A stretch of DNA of 64,000 bases from Pseudomonadota bacterium (GTDB taxonomy: Bacteria > Pseudomonadota > Alphaproteobacteria > Rhizobiales > Xanthobacteraceae). Position numbers and translations under genes: made by a program. Shown in pieces: positions 10,598-19,530 of this stretch (positions are counted from its first letter, which is position 1; every line of letters begins with the position of its first letter). The stretch spans positions 1 to 64,000 of the forward strand of contig JAEYAW010000022.1 in assembly GCA_023404675.1 (NCBI GenBank), given 5' to 3'. Under the pieces are notes generated by a model. The model did no database searches and was not told the origin of the DNA. It worked only from the letters and a program-made list of their open reading frames with translations.

Positions 10598-10631
10598 CCA
10601 GCGGGAGGCGACGCCTGTCGCCTCCCGCTGG
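10598..10631 (+). terminator. Terminator of gyrB
   Basis: A perfect 15-bp stem (CCAGCGGGAGGCGAC/GTCGCCTCCCGCTGG) with a GCCT tetraloop is followed by GTCTTTCG. It lies 12 nt after the gyrB stop, between two convergent genes, and may serve both. The T-tract is short but the stem is very stable. Confidence 0.75.
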
Positions 10632-10654
10632 GTCTTTCGCCGACCGACGGCCCG

Positions 10655-11524
10655 TTACATCGACGGCGCCTTGCCGGTGGCGATGTCCAGCACCGAACCG
10701 TTGTCGAGATCGATGCGATAGACCTCGCGCAACACGTTGCCCGCAAAACCAAGCTCGACGATCGAGATGGTCTTGAACGACACCGGAATGCCGTCGGGCA
10801 GGATCTGGTTGAACTCGGCCGCCACGTCGTCCATCTGCTTCTGCAGTTCCGGCGTGAACGTCGCGACGCTGTACACCATGGTATTGTGCGGATTGTGCGA
10901 GCGAAGCTCCTTGCCGTCCTTCACGACGTTGACGCCGCTGACGCCGACGGTCTTCACGAGATCCTTCCCCGCCTCGCCCATCTTCGCATAGACCGGGCCG
11001 GTGACGCGCGGCAGCGGACCATCGCGCAGCGGTGCGAGCGCGGCGGTGGCAACCGTGTTGTAGGCCATCATGGCCTCGAAGTCGGCGCCTTCCTTGACGA
11101 TGCCAAGATCGAACCACCAAGGACGTCCGGCACCCTTGGCCGCTTCCGTGGTGTAGAACTTCTTCAGCACGACGTTCAGCGGCTTGGGCGGCTTCGGCAG
11201 CGCCTTGAGCATCTTCTGCGGCGTGGTCGGATCGGCGCTGTGAATGTGCACCACGGTGACGTGCGGAATGTTGTACATGTTCGCTGCGGTCAGAAGGCCC
11301 GCATTGAGCAGCTTCTCGCGCAGCAATCCGCGGACGGTGACGTCCATCTTGTCGTTCACGTCCTTCGGCAATGTGTAGACGAGGCCGAAGGTGCGGGCGT
11401 GCGGCCGGAACTCGGCCGACGACAACGAACTGTTGTCGATCGCATGAGCGTTGACCGATGCGACCATCGGAACGACGGCCACGGCCATCGCGATGGCCGC
11501 CCGACGGGAGAAATGAGAGAGCAT
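10655..11524 (-). CDS. Exported protein with 2H-phosphoesterase-like motifs
   Basis: A 289-residue protein starting MLSHFSRRAAIAMAVAV, with an N-terminal Sec-type signal peptide ending near ASVNAHA (residue 28). Two histidine motifs are visible, HVTV at 88-91 and HNTM at 213-216. They match the paired H-x-T/S-x motifs of the 2H (LigT/RNA ligase-like) phosphoesterase superfamily. A beta-strand-like VSFKTISIVELG follows the second motif, as in that fold. If correct, it would be a periplasmic hydrolase or cyclic phosphodiesterase of unknown substrate. The ATG at 11522-11524 is preferred over upstream in-frame starts because AAGGAAA precedes it and the signal peptide begins there. The fold assignment is motif-based only. 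Confidence 0.75.
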   Translation of the reverse strand: MLSHFSRRAAIAMAVAVVPMVASVNAHAIDNSSLSSAEFRPHARTFGLVYTLPKDVNDKMDVTVRGLLREKLLNAGLLTAANMYNIPHVTVVHIHSADPTTPQKMLKALPKPPKPLNVVLKKFYTTEAAKGAGRPWWFDLGIVKEGADFEAMMAYNTVATAALAPLRDGPLPRVTGPVYAKMGEAGKDLVKTVGVSGVNVVKDGKELRSHNPHNTMVYSVATFTPELQKQMDDVAAEFNQILPDGIPVSFKTISIVELGFAGNVLREVYRIDLDNGSVLDIATGKAPSM

Positions 11525-11744
11525 CTGAGATTTCCTTGCCAGAACACGGCATGCACGCCCGGTTTGCCGAGAGATCAGAGTTTCTTCCCGGCAGCCGTCC
11601 AGCGTGACACGCGCGCCGGACCATGGGGAGCTTCCATGACAGCCGCTTTGCATGATCGCGGGCTGGATGCGGCAGTTCGTCACAAGCTGGACGCAAGGAC
11701 AAGGCCGAGTGGAATCCGGGGCATGTCGGAGGGCGGCAGGACAC

Positions 11745-12644
11745 CTATCCCGCGACCAGCAGCGCGACCCCGATCACGATCAGCGCGATGCCCGCCACTT
11801 CACGCGCTGAAACCGGCTGGCGAAACGAGTAATAAGAGACGACCTGCGCGAACAGCACCTCGACCAGTGCGAGCGTGCGTACATTCGCGGCCGCCGTGAG
11901 CGCGAACGCGAGAAACCAGAACTGCGAGGCCAGCGCGCCGATGAATCCGGCGAGCATGGACGGCCGCCACATCACGAGAATTTCGGAGACCGTGCGCGGC
12001 GCGCGCGCCAGCAGATAGACGGTCAGCACCGCCGTCTGCACGAACAGGGCCCACGCCAGCGCGAACGATGCGGCGGTGACGAACGACACCTCGGGCACTT
12101 CGAGAATCGCGCCGCGAAAGCCAACGGCCGACAACGCAAAAAACGCCGCTGCGACAAGGCCCATCACCGTCGGCCTGAGGCTGCCAAAGCCTTTCGCCCC
12201 GCCCGGCCGCAATGCGGTGACGACGACGCCCAGCGTCGCGATCAGGATCGCGGCGACCTTCAGCAGCGTCAGCCGGTCGCCGAGAAAAACGAAACCGAAG
12301 ACTGCGGTCTGGATCGCTTCGGTCTTCAGATAGGCGGTGGTCACAACGAACGAACGCTCGCTCATGGCTGCGAGCATCAGACCGGTGGCGGCGATCTGCG
12401 CCAGCGCTCCGAGCAGAAGCCACGGCCAGAAGCGGGCCGCCGGCCAGCCGATCCGGTCCCCGGTCGCGATCAGGACAACGGCGAGGAAGACCAGCGAGAA
12501 CGGAAAGCCGAACAGGAAGCGGATATTGGTCGCGCCCCATGTTCCGAGCGCGCCGGTGAGCTGGCGCTGCATCGCATTGCGCGCGACCTGCCCCAGCGAG
12601 GCGGCAATGGTGAAAGGAATCCAGAGCGAGGCGATGGTGAGCAT
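11745..12644 (-). CDS. EamA/DMT-family transporter
   Basis: A predicted inner-membrane transporter of 299 residues with about ten hydrophobic segments in two repeats, typical of the drug/metabolite transporter superfamily. The first repeat contains TTAYLKTEAIQTAVFGFVFLGDRLTLLK, an EamA-type motif. The second ends EVLFAQVVSYYSFRQPVSAREVAGIALIVIGVALL, also characteristic. Substrate cannot be predicted; relatives export amino acids, metabolites or drugs. It lies downstream of ubiG on the same strand, with a REP-like element between them, so co-transcription is doubtful. Confidence 0.85.
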   Translation of the reverse strand: MLTIASLWIPFTIAASLGQVARNAMQRQLTGALGTWGATNIRFLFGFPFSLVFLAVVLIATGDRIGWPAARFWPWLLLGALAQIAATGLMLAAMSERSFVVTTAYLKTEAIQTAVFGFVFLGDRLTLLKVAAILIATLGVVVTALRPGGAKGFGSLRPTVMGLVAAAFFALSAVGFRGAILEVPEVSFVTAASFALAWALFVQTAVLTVYLLARAPRTVSEILVMWRPSMLAGFIGALASQFWFLAFALTAAANVRTLALVEVLFAQVVSYYSFRQPVSAREVAGIALIVIGVALLVAG

Positions 12645-12656
12645 GGAACGATTGCC

Positions 12657-12750
12657 GTCACCTTGAGGCGGCAGCGCGAAGCGCGGCCCACGAAAGGCGG
12701 CGGCGATCCTTCGAGGTCCGCGACTGACGTCGCCCGCGCCTCAGGATGAC
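12657..12750. repeat. REP-like extragenic element between ubiG and the EamA gene
   Basis: A roughly 94-bp element whose ends are inverted (GTCACCTTGAGGCG and CGCCTCAGGATGAC, 12 of 14 matching). It has an inner small hairpin GCGCGAAGCGC and the segment ATCCTTCGAGG. Such CCTGAGG/CTTCGAGG elements are, from memory, abundant between genes in Bradyrhizobiaceae. Confidence 0.65.
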
Positions 12751-12781
12751 GACACCGGTCCGGGCTGACCTCATCAGTGAC

Positions 12782-13552
12782 TCACCCCAGCCGCTCGGCC
12801 ACCACCATGTAGTTGACATCCATGTCGGTGGCGATGCTCCACCGGTCCGCGAGCGGATTGAAGACGATTCCCGCCTGCTCGGTGATGTCCATCCCGCTCG
12901 CACCGAGGTGATGCGCCAGTTCCTCCGGGGTCACGAACTTCTCCCAGCGATGGGTGCCGCGCGGCAGCCAGCGCAGCACGTATTCCGCGCCGACGATGGC
13001 CAGCGCGTAGCTCTTCCATGTGCGGTTGAGCGTCGCCACAGTCATCAGGCCGTTGGGCTTGGTGATCGCCGCGCAGCGGCCGAGAAACGCGCCGACATCG
13101 ATCACGTGCTCCACCACCTCCATGGCGAGCACGATGTCGAAGCGCTCGCGCGCATCCATCTCCTCGAGCGTCGTGCAGCGATAGTCGATCGGCAGATGCG
13201 CCTTGTCGGCGTGAAGCCGGGCGGCGGCGATATTGGTCTCCGAAGGATCGATCCCGATCACCTCGGCGCCAAGCCGCGCCAGGGGTTCGCACAACAGGCC
13301 CGCGCCGCAGCCGATGTCGAGCACGCGCAGGCCCGACAGGCAGGTCAGGCTGCGGACGTTGCGGTCGAACTTCCGGCAGGCGGCGTCGCGGATGAAGGTC
13401 AGCCGCAACGGATTGATCCGGTGCAGCGGCGCCATCTTGCCCTTCGGGTCCCACCACTCGGCGGACAGCTTCGAGAAGCGGGCGATCTCGTCGGGATCGA
13501 CCGACGGAGCGGACGGCGCGGAGGACACAGGGGATTCGGCTGAGGATTGCAT
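12782..13552 (-). CDS. ubiG: Ubiquinone biosynthesis O-methyltransferase UbiG
   Basis: UbiG performs both O-methylation steps of ubiquinone synthesis using S-adenosylmethionine, in the cytosol at the membrane. The 256-residue protein has the family N-terminus FSKLSAEWWDPKGKMAPLHRINPLRLTFI, SAM motif I VLDIGCGAG (about 77-85) and motif II region EVIGIDPS. The motifs EVVEHV and GTHRWEKFVTPEEL are strongly conserved in UbiG. The ATG at 13550-13552 has GAGGTG upstream; an earlier in-frame GTG would add 12 unrelated residues. It is divergently placed near lysC, a neighbourhood common in Rhizobiales. Confidence 0.97.
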   Translation of the reverse strand: MQSSAESPVSSAPSAPSVDPDEIARFSKLSAEWWDPKGKMAPLHRINPLRLTFIRDAACRKFDRNVRSLTCLSGLRVLDIGCGAGLLCEPLARLGAEVIGIDPSETNIAAARLHADKAHLPIDYRCTTLEEMDARERFDIVLAMEVVEHVIDVGAFLGRCAAITKPNGLMTVATLNRTWKSYALAIVGAEYVLRWLPRGTHRWEKFVTPEELAHHLGASGMDITEQAGIVFNPLADRWSIATDMDVNYMVVAERLG

Positions 13553-13604
13553 GGACACCTCTATAGCGCCTCGGAGGGACGGGTGCACCCGTCCCCGTTC
13601 CCTT

Positions 13605-14072
13605 TCAGCGCGCGGTGATGTGGTTGCGAAACGCGATCGGCGAGGCGATGGTCTTGATCGTCTTGCGTCCGTCGCCGACGCCCATGATCGTCACGTCCCC
13701 ATAATTCAGAATACGTCCAAAAATACTCTGGGTGACGTCGACGCTTTCCACCTTGTCGAGGCTCATCTCGAAGGTCTTGCGGCTGATCAGCCCCTCTTTG
13801 TGGACGATGCGCAGGGTCGTGACGTCGGTCTCCCGCGTCAGGCGATAGAGCCACGCCCACAAGGTGAGGATGATCGCCGCCACGGCGCAGGCCAGCGACA
13901 GGACGAACCACAGCATCGTCAGCGTCCCCGAAAGGGTCTGGCGCTGCAATACGAAGAATCCGATGGCCCCGGCCCACGCGAGAATCGCCGGCAGGTAGAA
14001 CATCCAGTGCACCCTCGTCGAGAACAGGATTTTCTCGCCGGGTTGCAGAATTTCGTCGATATAGCGCCCCAT
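13605..14072 (-). CDS. PH-like domain (DUF304) membrane protein
   Basis: A 155-residue protein beginning MGRYIDEILQPGEKILFSTRVHW, the usual opening of bacterial PH-domain (bPH_2/YdbS-like) membrane proteins. Two transmembrane segments (about 24-42 and 52-75) precede a C-terminal PH-like domain with RETDVTTLRIVHKEGLISRKTFEMSLDKVESVDVTQSIFGRILNYGDV, the classic DUF304 signature. The biochemical role of these proteins is unknown. The start at 14070-14072 was chosen because the family begins there; upstream in-frame residues are low-complexity Arg/Ala. It is divergent from lysC, with a 153-nt shared upstream region. Confidence 0.88.
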   Translation of the reverse strand: MGRYIDEILQPGEKILFSTRVHWMFYLPAILAWAGAIGFFVLQRQTLSGTLTMLWFVLSLACAVAAIILTLWAWLYRLTRETDVTTLRIVHKEGLISRKTFEMSLDKVESVDVTQSIFGRILNYGDVTIMGVGDGRKTIKTIASPIAFRNHITAR

Positions 14073-14225
14073 CCCGAGACACCCCGATCTGAACCTCCGC
14101 CCGGCGCTGCAAGGGGCTGCCCGCTTGCCCGCCGTGCCGGCGTTCTGTATACGCGCCTTTTCGCCTGCGCGCCCGGCTTTTGCGCGGCCCCACCCCACCA
14201 TCCTTCAAGGGATCCTGCCATTCTC

Positions 14226-15482
14226 ATGGCCCGGCTTGTGATGAAATTCGGCGGCACGTCGGTCGCCAATATCGAGCGCATCCAGAACGTCGCCCGCCAC
14301 GTCAAGCGCGAGGTGGATGCAGGGCACGAAGTCGCCGTCGTCGTCTCGGCCATGTCCGGGAAAACCAACGAACTGGTGGCCTGGTGCCGGGAAGCCTCCC
14401 CGCTTCACGACGCCCGCGAATACGACGCCGTGGTCGCCTCGGGCGAGCAGGTCACCTCCGGACTTCTGGCGATCGCGCTGCAGGCCATGGGCGTTCAAGC
14501 CCGTTCCTGGCAGGGCTGGCAAATTCCGATCCTGACCAGCGACGCCCATGCCTCGGCACGGATTCTGGACATCGACGGCGGCGAGATCGTCAAGCGCTTC
14601 ACCGAGCGCAAGGAAGTCGCCGTGATCGCCGGCTTCCAGGGCATCCACAAGGACACCGGCCGGATCACGACGCTGGGCCGCGGCGGCTCGGACACCTCCG
14701 CCGTCGCCATCGCCGCCGCCATCAAGGCCGACCGCTGCGACATCTACACCGACGTCGACGGGGTCTATACCACCGATCCGCGCGTCGTGCCCAAGGCGCG
14801 GCGGCTGGACAAGGTGGCGTTCGAGGAAATGCTGGAGCTGGCCTCGCTGGGCGCGAAGGTTTTGCAGGTCCGCTCCGTGGAACTCGGCATGGTGCACAAT
14901 GTGCGCGTGTTCGTGCGTTCCAGTTTCGACAAGCCAGAAGATATTGACCCGCACGGCACGCCGCCGGGAACGCTGATCTGCAGCGAGGAGGAAATCGTGG
15001 AGAGCGAGGTTGTCACCGGTATCGCCTTTTCCAAGGACGAGGCCCAGATTTCGGTCCGGCAGATCGAGGACAAGCCCGGCATCGCGGCGTCGATCTTCGT
15101 GCCGCTCGCCGACGCCAACATCAACGTGGACATGATCGTCCAGAACGTCTCGGCCGACGGCAAGACCACGGACCTGACCTTCACCGTGCCCGCGACCGAC
15201 TACGACCGGGCCAAGGCCACCATCGAGAAGGCGAAAGCCAAGATCGGCTACGCCACCATGGACAGTGCCATCGACGTCGCCAAGGTCTCGGTGATCGGCA
15301 TCGGCATGCGCAGCCATGCCGGCGTCGCCGCGCAGGCGTTCAAGGCGCTGTCGGAGCGCAACATCAACATCCGCGCGATCACCACCTCCGAGATCAAGTT
15401 CTCGCTGCTGATCGACGCCGCCTATACCGAACTGGCGGTGCGCACGCTGCACACGCTGTACGGCCTCGACAAGGCGGCCTGA
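14226..15482 (+). CDS. lysC: Aspartate kinase
   Basis: Aspartokinase phosphorylates L-aspartate, the first step toward lysine, threonine, methionine and diaminopimelate. The 418-residue protein starts MARLVMKFGGTSVANIERI, with the kinase lysine in KFGGTSV (7-13). It contains GRGGSDTSAVA and DIYTDVDGVYTTDPR from the catalytic domain and two C-terminal ACT-type regulatory domains (ISVRQIEDKPGIAASIF and VSVIGIGMRSHAGVAAQAF). The ACT domains imply feedback control, as in family members inhibited by lysine or threonine. The ATG at 14226 is the family start. The frame remains open far upstream without coding similarity. Confidence 0.97.
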   Translation: MARLVMKFGGTSVANIERIQNVARHVKREVDAGHEVAVVVSAMSGKTNELVAWCREASPLHDAREYDAVVASGEQVTSGLLAIALQAMGVQARSWQGWQIPILTSDAHASARILDIDGGEIVKRFTERKEVAVIAGFQGIHKDTGRITTLGRGGSDTSAVAIAAAIKADRCDIYTDVDGVYTTDPRVVPKARRLDKVAFEEMLELASLGAKVLQVRSVELGMVHNVRVFVRSSFDKPEDIDPHGTPPGTLICSEEEIVESEVVTGIAFSKDEAQISVRQIEDKPGIAASIFVPLADANINVDMIVQNVSADGKTTDLTFTVPATDYDRAKATIEKAKAKIGYATMDSAIDVAKVSVIGIGMRSHAGVAAQAFKALSERNINIRAITTSEIKFSLLIDAAYTELAVRTLHTLYGLDKAA

Positions 15483-15500
15483 TCCGGCACGGGCGACGCG

Positions 15501-16940
15501 TCACGGCGTCGTCCAGGCCCGCCCCCATTTGTCGAAAGCCTCGGACAGCACGAGGCCGTGGACCGCGAGCGTCGCCGCGAACACAGGCAGCCGGAGCGGC
15601 CTCAACCATCGCCCGAGCGGCGCGACCAGCGCGATGGCGAGACCGAACAGCGCCCATATCGCGAGCAGATAGCGCCCCTGCACGCCATTGATCGTCGGCG
15701 CGCCGGGCGCGGTGAATCCGATCCAGAACGCCACCACGATGGCCATCCAGACCGCGAGCGCCACCGCCGCGATCAGCAGGGCGGCACGGCCGTCGCGGCG
15801 CGGGCCGGTATCGACCACCGCAAGGGCCAGAATGCCGAACAGCGCCCACCAGCCGTAGCGCATCGTCGTGTAGAACGAGAACGGCTCGGGATGGCCGCCG
15901 AACCGGCCGTAGCCGTCGAGCCACCACACCGGCGTCCAGTCACGCAGCGTCGTCCAGAAGAAGTTCGCAGCCGACAGCGGATCGGCGAGGATCGAGGCCG
16001 CCATCGCGCGCGGATTGGCCCCCGAGCCCCAATAAACTCCCGGCGAGAATGGATAGATCAGCGTCCAGACCACCGCAATCACGAACGCCCCGCCGAATGC
16101 AACGCCTGCGTAACGCCAGCGCTCGCGCGCCGTCGCGAACCGCGCGGACGGCACCAGCAGCACGAACGCCGCGAACAGGAATGATGTCGGCTTCAACAGC
16201 CCCATGACGAGGGTCAGCACCATCAGGCCACGCCTTGCATGGATCCCGAACGGAGCGTCCGGATCCAGCCGGAGCCGCAGACACCACGCGGCCAGCAGCA
16301 ATGGCAGCGCCGTGTTCAGCGGATCGGCGCTGTGGCTGGCCGCCAGATGCAGGGCTTCCGGGCCGAGCAGCAGCGCTGCCATCATCAGCCCGCCCACCGG
16401 GGCGATCCAGACCAGCAGCCCGACCAGCAGCAGATAGACGACCAGATTGGCGATCCGACCGGCCCCGAAACGGGCGAGCAGATCGCCACCACCGAGCCGG
16501 GCCAGCAGAACCCCCGCCGCCTGCGGCAGGTAGGCGACCGGCGAATAGACTGCCGCGGCCGAGAAGTCGGCGATTCGCGGCTCGGTCTGCGCCGCCATCG
16601 TCCGGCTCGCCTCCCGGCTCGCGGCCGGATCGATCGGCTGGCGCCTGGCGAAATGATCCGTATGCCACCAGCCGAACAGGAAGCTGCCATTGTCGATTCG
16701 GCCGCCCCACAGGTTCGGGCCCAGCTTGCGGCCGATCGGCATGCCCCGCGAAATCTGGACCGAGCGCATCCAGTGGAAGGTTTCGTCCGGCGCACTCATG
16801 GGAGGCGCCAGAACGGCGAGAACCGAGCCCGCCGCGAGCGCCAGCAGCAGCGCCGCCGCGACAGATGCCAGCGCAGCGAGGCGGGAACAGCGGACAATCA
16901 ACGCCGGCGCGACAAACGAGGTCGCTTGCCCCATAGCCAT
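15501..16940 (-). CDS. DUF2142-family polytopic membrane protein
   Basis: A 479-residue integral membrane protein with about 10-12 hydrophobic segments. The first periplasmic loop contains PPMSAPDETFHWMRSVQISRG, the conserved P.DE.FH motif of DUF2142, and later there is HSADPLNTALPLLLAAW. These resemble GT-C-type glycosyltransferases or O-antigen-related membrane proteins, so a role in envelope polysaccharide modification is plausible but unproven. It converges on lysC with 18 nt between stops and diverges from ptsP across a 289-nt region. The start has GGGGAACGG upstream; a second ATG lies two codons in. Confidence 0.82.
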   Translation of the reverse strand: MAMGQATSFVAPALIVRCSRLAALASVAAALLLALAAGSVLAVLAPPMSAPDETFHWMRSVQISRGMPIGRKLGPNLWGGRIDNGSFLFGWWHTDHFARRQPIDPAASREASRTMAAQTEPRIADFSAAAVYSPVAYLPQAAGVLLARLGGGDLLARFGAGRIANLVVYLLLVGLLVWIAPVGGLMMAALLLGPEALHLAASHSADPLNTALPLLLAAWCLRLRLDPDAPFGIHARRGLMVLTLVMGLLKPTSFLFAAFVLLVPSARFATARERWRYAGVAFGGAFVIAVVWTLIYPFSPGVYWGSGANPRAMAASILADPLSAANFFWTTLRDWTPVWWLDGYGRFGGHPEPFSFYTTMRYGWWALFGILALAVVDTGPRRDGRAALLIAAVALAVWMAIVVAFWIGFTAPGAPTINGVQGRYLLAIWALFGLAIALVAPLGRWLRPLRLPVFAATLAVHGLVLSEAFDKWGRAWTTP

Positions 16941-17002
16941 GCCCGTCCGTTCCCCTCTGGACCAATTTTATGGCCCGCCGCCGGGTCACATGGCAGCGTT
17001 TG

Positions 17003-17033
17003 CTTGGCAAGCCAAGTCCTTATTCGCTATACG
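17003..17033 (+). promoter_or_regulatory. Possible ptsP promoter with overlapping palindrome
   Basis: TTGGCA (17004-17009) and TATACG (17028-17033) are 18 bp apart. The -35-like box is inside a perfect palindrome CTTGGCAAGCCAAG (17003-17016), so a dimeric regulator could block or assist RNA polymerase. Located about 200 nt upstream of ptsP. Match to consensus is moderate. Confidence 0.35.
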
Positions 17034-17229
17034 CGGGACTGGCGTTAGACCGGCGGAGTTTTCCCGGGCCGACATGGCGTGACGCCGGACTCGCTGACAC
17101 AATGTTCATTGTCTCACGCTGATTCCGGGGCGCCGGGACGATCTGCGGTCGCGCCCGGGATATTATATCTATCAATGACTTGAACGAGGGCCGCGCGTCC
17201 GGCGCGGGAAGATCGGGGGTTAGAATCAG

Positions 17230-19497
17230 ATGCGGAGCGCGCTGGGTGGTCCCCGCGTCCTGTTGAGACGGCTCCGCGAGGTGATGGCCGAACAGGTCAG
17301 CGCCCAGGAGCGGCTCGACAAGATCGTGGTGCTGATCGCGGCCAACATGGTGGCCGAGGTGTGCTCGGTCTATGTCCTGCGCGTCGACAACACCCTCGAA
17401 CTCTACGCCACCGAAGGCCTCAACCGCGACGCCGTCCACCGCACCGTCCTGACCGCCCACGAGGGCCTGGTCGGCCTGGTCGCCAGCGAGGCGACGCCAC
17501 TGAACCTGTCCAACGCGCAGTCGCATCCGGCCTTCTCCTACCGGCCGGAAACGGGCGAGGAGATTTATCACTCGTTCCTCGGCGTGCCGATCCTGCGCGC
17601 GGGCAACACGCTCGGCGTGCTGGTGGTGCAGAACCGCGCCCACCGCACCTATGTCGAGGAAGAGGTCGAGGCGCTGCAGACCACCGCCATGGTGCTGGCG
17701 GAGATGATCGCATCGGGCGAATTGTCCGCCCTCGCCCCGCCGGGAGCCGAACCCGCGGTCCGACACACGGTCCACAAGGGCGGCGCGATCCTGTCCGACG
17801 GCATCGCGCTCGGCCACGTGGTGCTTCACGAGCCGCGCGTCGTCATCACCAACTACATCGCCGAGGATCTGCCGAAGGAGATCAAACGTCTCGACGCGGC
17901 GCTGGCCAAGCTGCGCGCCGATCTCGACCGCATGCTGGAACGCGGCGATGTCGCCGAGGGCGGCGAGCACCGCGAGGTGCTGGAAGCCTATCGCATGTTC
18001 GCCAACGACCACGGCTGGTCGCACAGGCTGCACGAGGCGGTCGCCACCGGCCTCACCGCCGAGGCCGCGGTCGAGCGCGTGCAGTCCGACACGCGCGCGC
18101 GCATGCTGCGCTCGACCGACGCATATCTTCGCGACCGGCTTCACGATCTGGAGGATCTCGGCCACCGCCTGCTGCGCCAGCTGGTGGGGCAGGATCATGC
18201 GCCCTCGCGCGAACAGCTGCCCGACAACGCCATTCTAGTCGCCCGCGCAATGGGACCGGCGGCGCTGCTCGACTACGACCGCAAGCGCCTGCGCGGTCTC
18301 GTGCTGGAGGAAGGCACAGCGAACTCGCACGTCTCCATCGTGGCGCGCGCGCTGGGAATCGCTGCGGTCGGCGAGGTGCCGAACGCCGCCGGCTTGGCCG
18401 ATCCGGGCGACGCCATCATCGTCGATGGCATGTCCGGCGAGATTTATGTCCGCCCCTCGGCTGAAATCGAATCGGCCTATGCCGAGCGCGTGCGCTTCCG
18501 GGCGCGGCGGCGCGCGCAATATCTGGCGCTGCGCGACAGGCCGACGGTCACGAAAGATGGCCAGCCGGTCGAACTGCTGATCAATGCCGGACTGGCGATC
18601 GACCTGCCGCATATCGAAGATACCGGCTGCGCGGGCATCGGCCTGTTCCGCACCGAACTGCAGTTCATGGTCGGGCAGAGCCTGCCGCGCGCCAGCGAGC
18701 AGCTCGCCCTGTACCGCACGGTGCTGGACGCTGCGAACGGCAAGCCGGTGACCTTCCGCACCCTCGACATCGGCGGCGACAAGGCGCTGCCCTACATGGA
18801 AACGGTGATCGAGGAGAATCCGGCCCTCGGCTGGCGCGCCATTCGCCTCGGCCTTGACCGGCCCGGCCTGCTGCGCGGACAGATACGCGCCCTGCTGCGG
18901 GCGGGCGGCGGCCGCGCGCTGCGCATCATGTTCCCGATGGTGTCGGATGTCGCCGAGTTCGATCAGGCCAAGCAGATCATCGAACGCGAACTGACCTATC
19001 TGCGCCAGCATGGCCATGCGCTGCCCGAGCGCGTTGACGTCGGCACCATGATCGAGGTGCCCGCACTGCTTTATCAACTCGACGAATTGCTGGAGCGCGT
19101 CGATTTCATCTCGGTCGGGTCGAACGACCTGTTCCAGTTCCTGTTCGCGGTCGACCGCGGCAACAGCAAGGTTTCCGATCGCTTCGACACGCTCTCGGCC
19201 CCGATCCTGCGGGCGCTGCGCGATATCGTCCGCAAGGCGCAGGCCGCCGGCAAGGGTGTCTCGCTGTGCGGCGAGATGGCCTCGACCACGCTTGGCGCCC
19301 TCGCCCTCATCGCGCTCGGCTATCGCTCGCTGTCGGTGTCGGCGATGGCGCATGGCCCGGTGAAGGCCATGCTGCTCGATCTCGACGCCACGAAGGCTGC
19401 GGCGAAGATCAATCCGCTGCTCGACGCGCCGTCCGGAAGCGTCGATGTCCGCGAGGGACTGAAGCGCTTCGCCGAAGCCGAGGGCTTGCCGCTGTAG
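17230..19497 (+). CDS. ptsP: Phosphoenolpyruvate-protein phosphotransferase PtsP (enzyme I Ntr)
   Basis: PtsP starts the nitrogen-related PTS: it autophosphorylates from PEP and passes phosphate to NPr and then EIIA(Ntr), a regulatory rather than sugar-transport relay. The 755-residue protein has an N-terminal GAF domain (about 20-165; VCSVYVLRVDNTLELYATEGL, EIYHSFLGVPI). The EI N-domain follows, with phosphohistidine His367 in GTANSHVSIVARALG, and then the PEP-utilising TIM-barrel domain (TGCAGIGLFRTELQFM, RTLDIGGDKALPY, GVSLCGEMAS). In alphaproteobacteria the GAF domain is known to sense glutamine. Distance from lysC and opposite neighbours suggest its own transcription unit; prfA starts 33 nt downstream and may be co-transcribed. 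Confidence 0.96.
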   Translation: MRSALGGPRVLLRRLREVMAEQVSAQERLDKIVVLIAANMVAEVCSVYVLRVDNTLELYATEGLNRDAVHRTVLTAHEGLVGLVASEATPLNLSNAQSHPAFSYRPETGEEIYHSFLGVPILRAGNTLGVLVVQNRAHRTYVEEEVEALQTTAMVLAEMIASGELSALAPPGAEPAVRHTVHKGGAILSDGIALGHVVLHEPRVVITNYIAEDLPKEIKRLDAALAKLRADLDRMLERGDVAEGGEHREVLEAYRMFANDHGWSHRLHEAVATGLTAEAAVERVQSDTRARMLRSTDAYLRDRLHDLEDLGHRLLRQLVGQDHAPSREQLPDNAILVARAMGPAALLDYDRKRLRGLVLEEGTANSHVSIVARALGIAAVGEVPNAAGLADPGDAIIVDGMSGEIYVRPSAEIESAYAERVRFRARRRAQYLALRDRPTVTKDGQPVELLINAGLAIDLPHIEDTGCAGIGLFRTELQFMVGQSLPRASEQLALYRTVLDAANGKPVTFRTLDIGGDKALPYMETVIEENPALGWRAIRLGLDRPGLLRGQIRALLRAGGGRALRIMFPMVSDVAEFDQAKQIIERELTYLRQHGHALPERVDVGTMIEVPALLYQLDELLERVDFISVGSNDLFQFLFAVDRGNSKVSDRFDTLSAPILRALRDIVRKAQAAGKGVSLCGEMASTTLGALALIALGYRSLSVSAMAHGPVKAMLLDLDATKAAAKINPLLDAPSGSVDVREGLKRFAEAEGLPL

Positions 19498-19530
19498 CGG
19501 CATCTCCCGATATACCTGCAAGTTCACATC

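Noticed and set aside
14226..15482. Extended aspartokinase frame beginning at 13233
   Set aside because: The frame is open far upstream but runs antisense through ubiG and the PH-domain gene; conserved kinase sequence begins only at MARLVMKFGGTSV.
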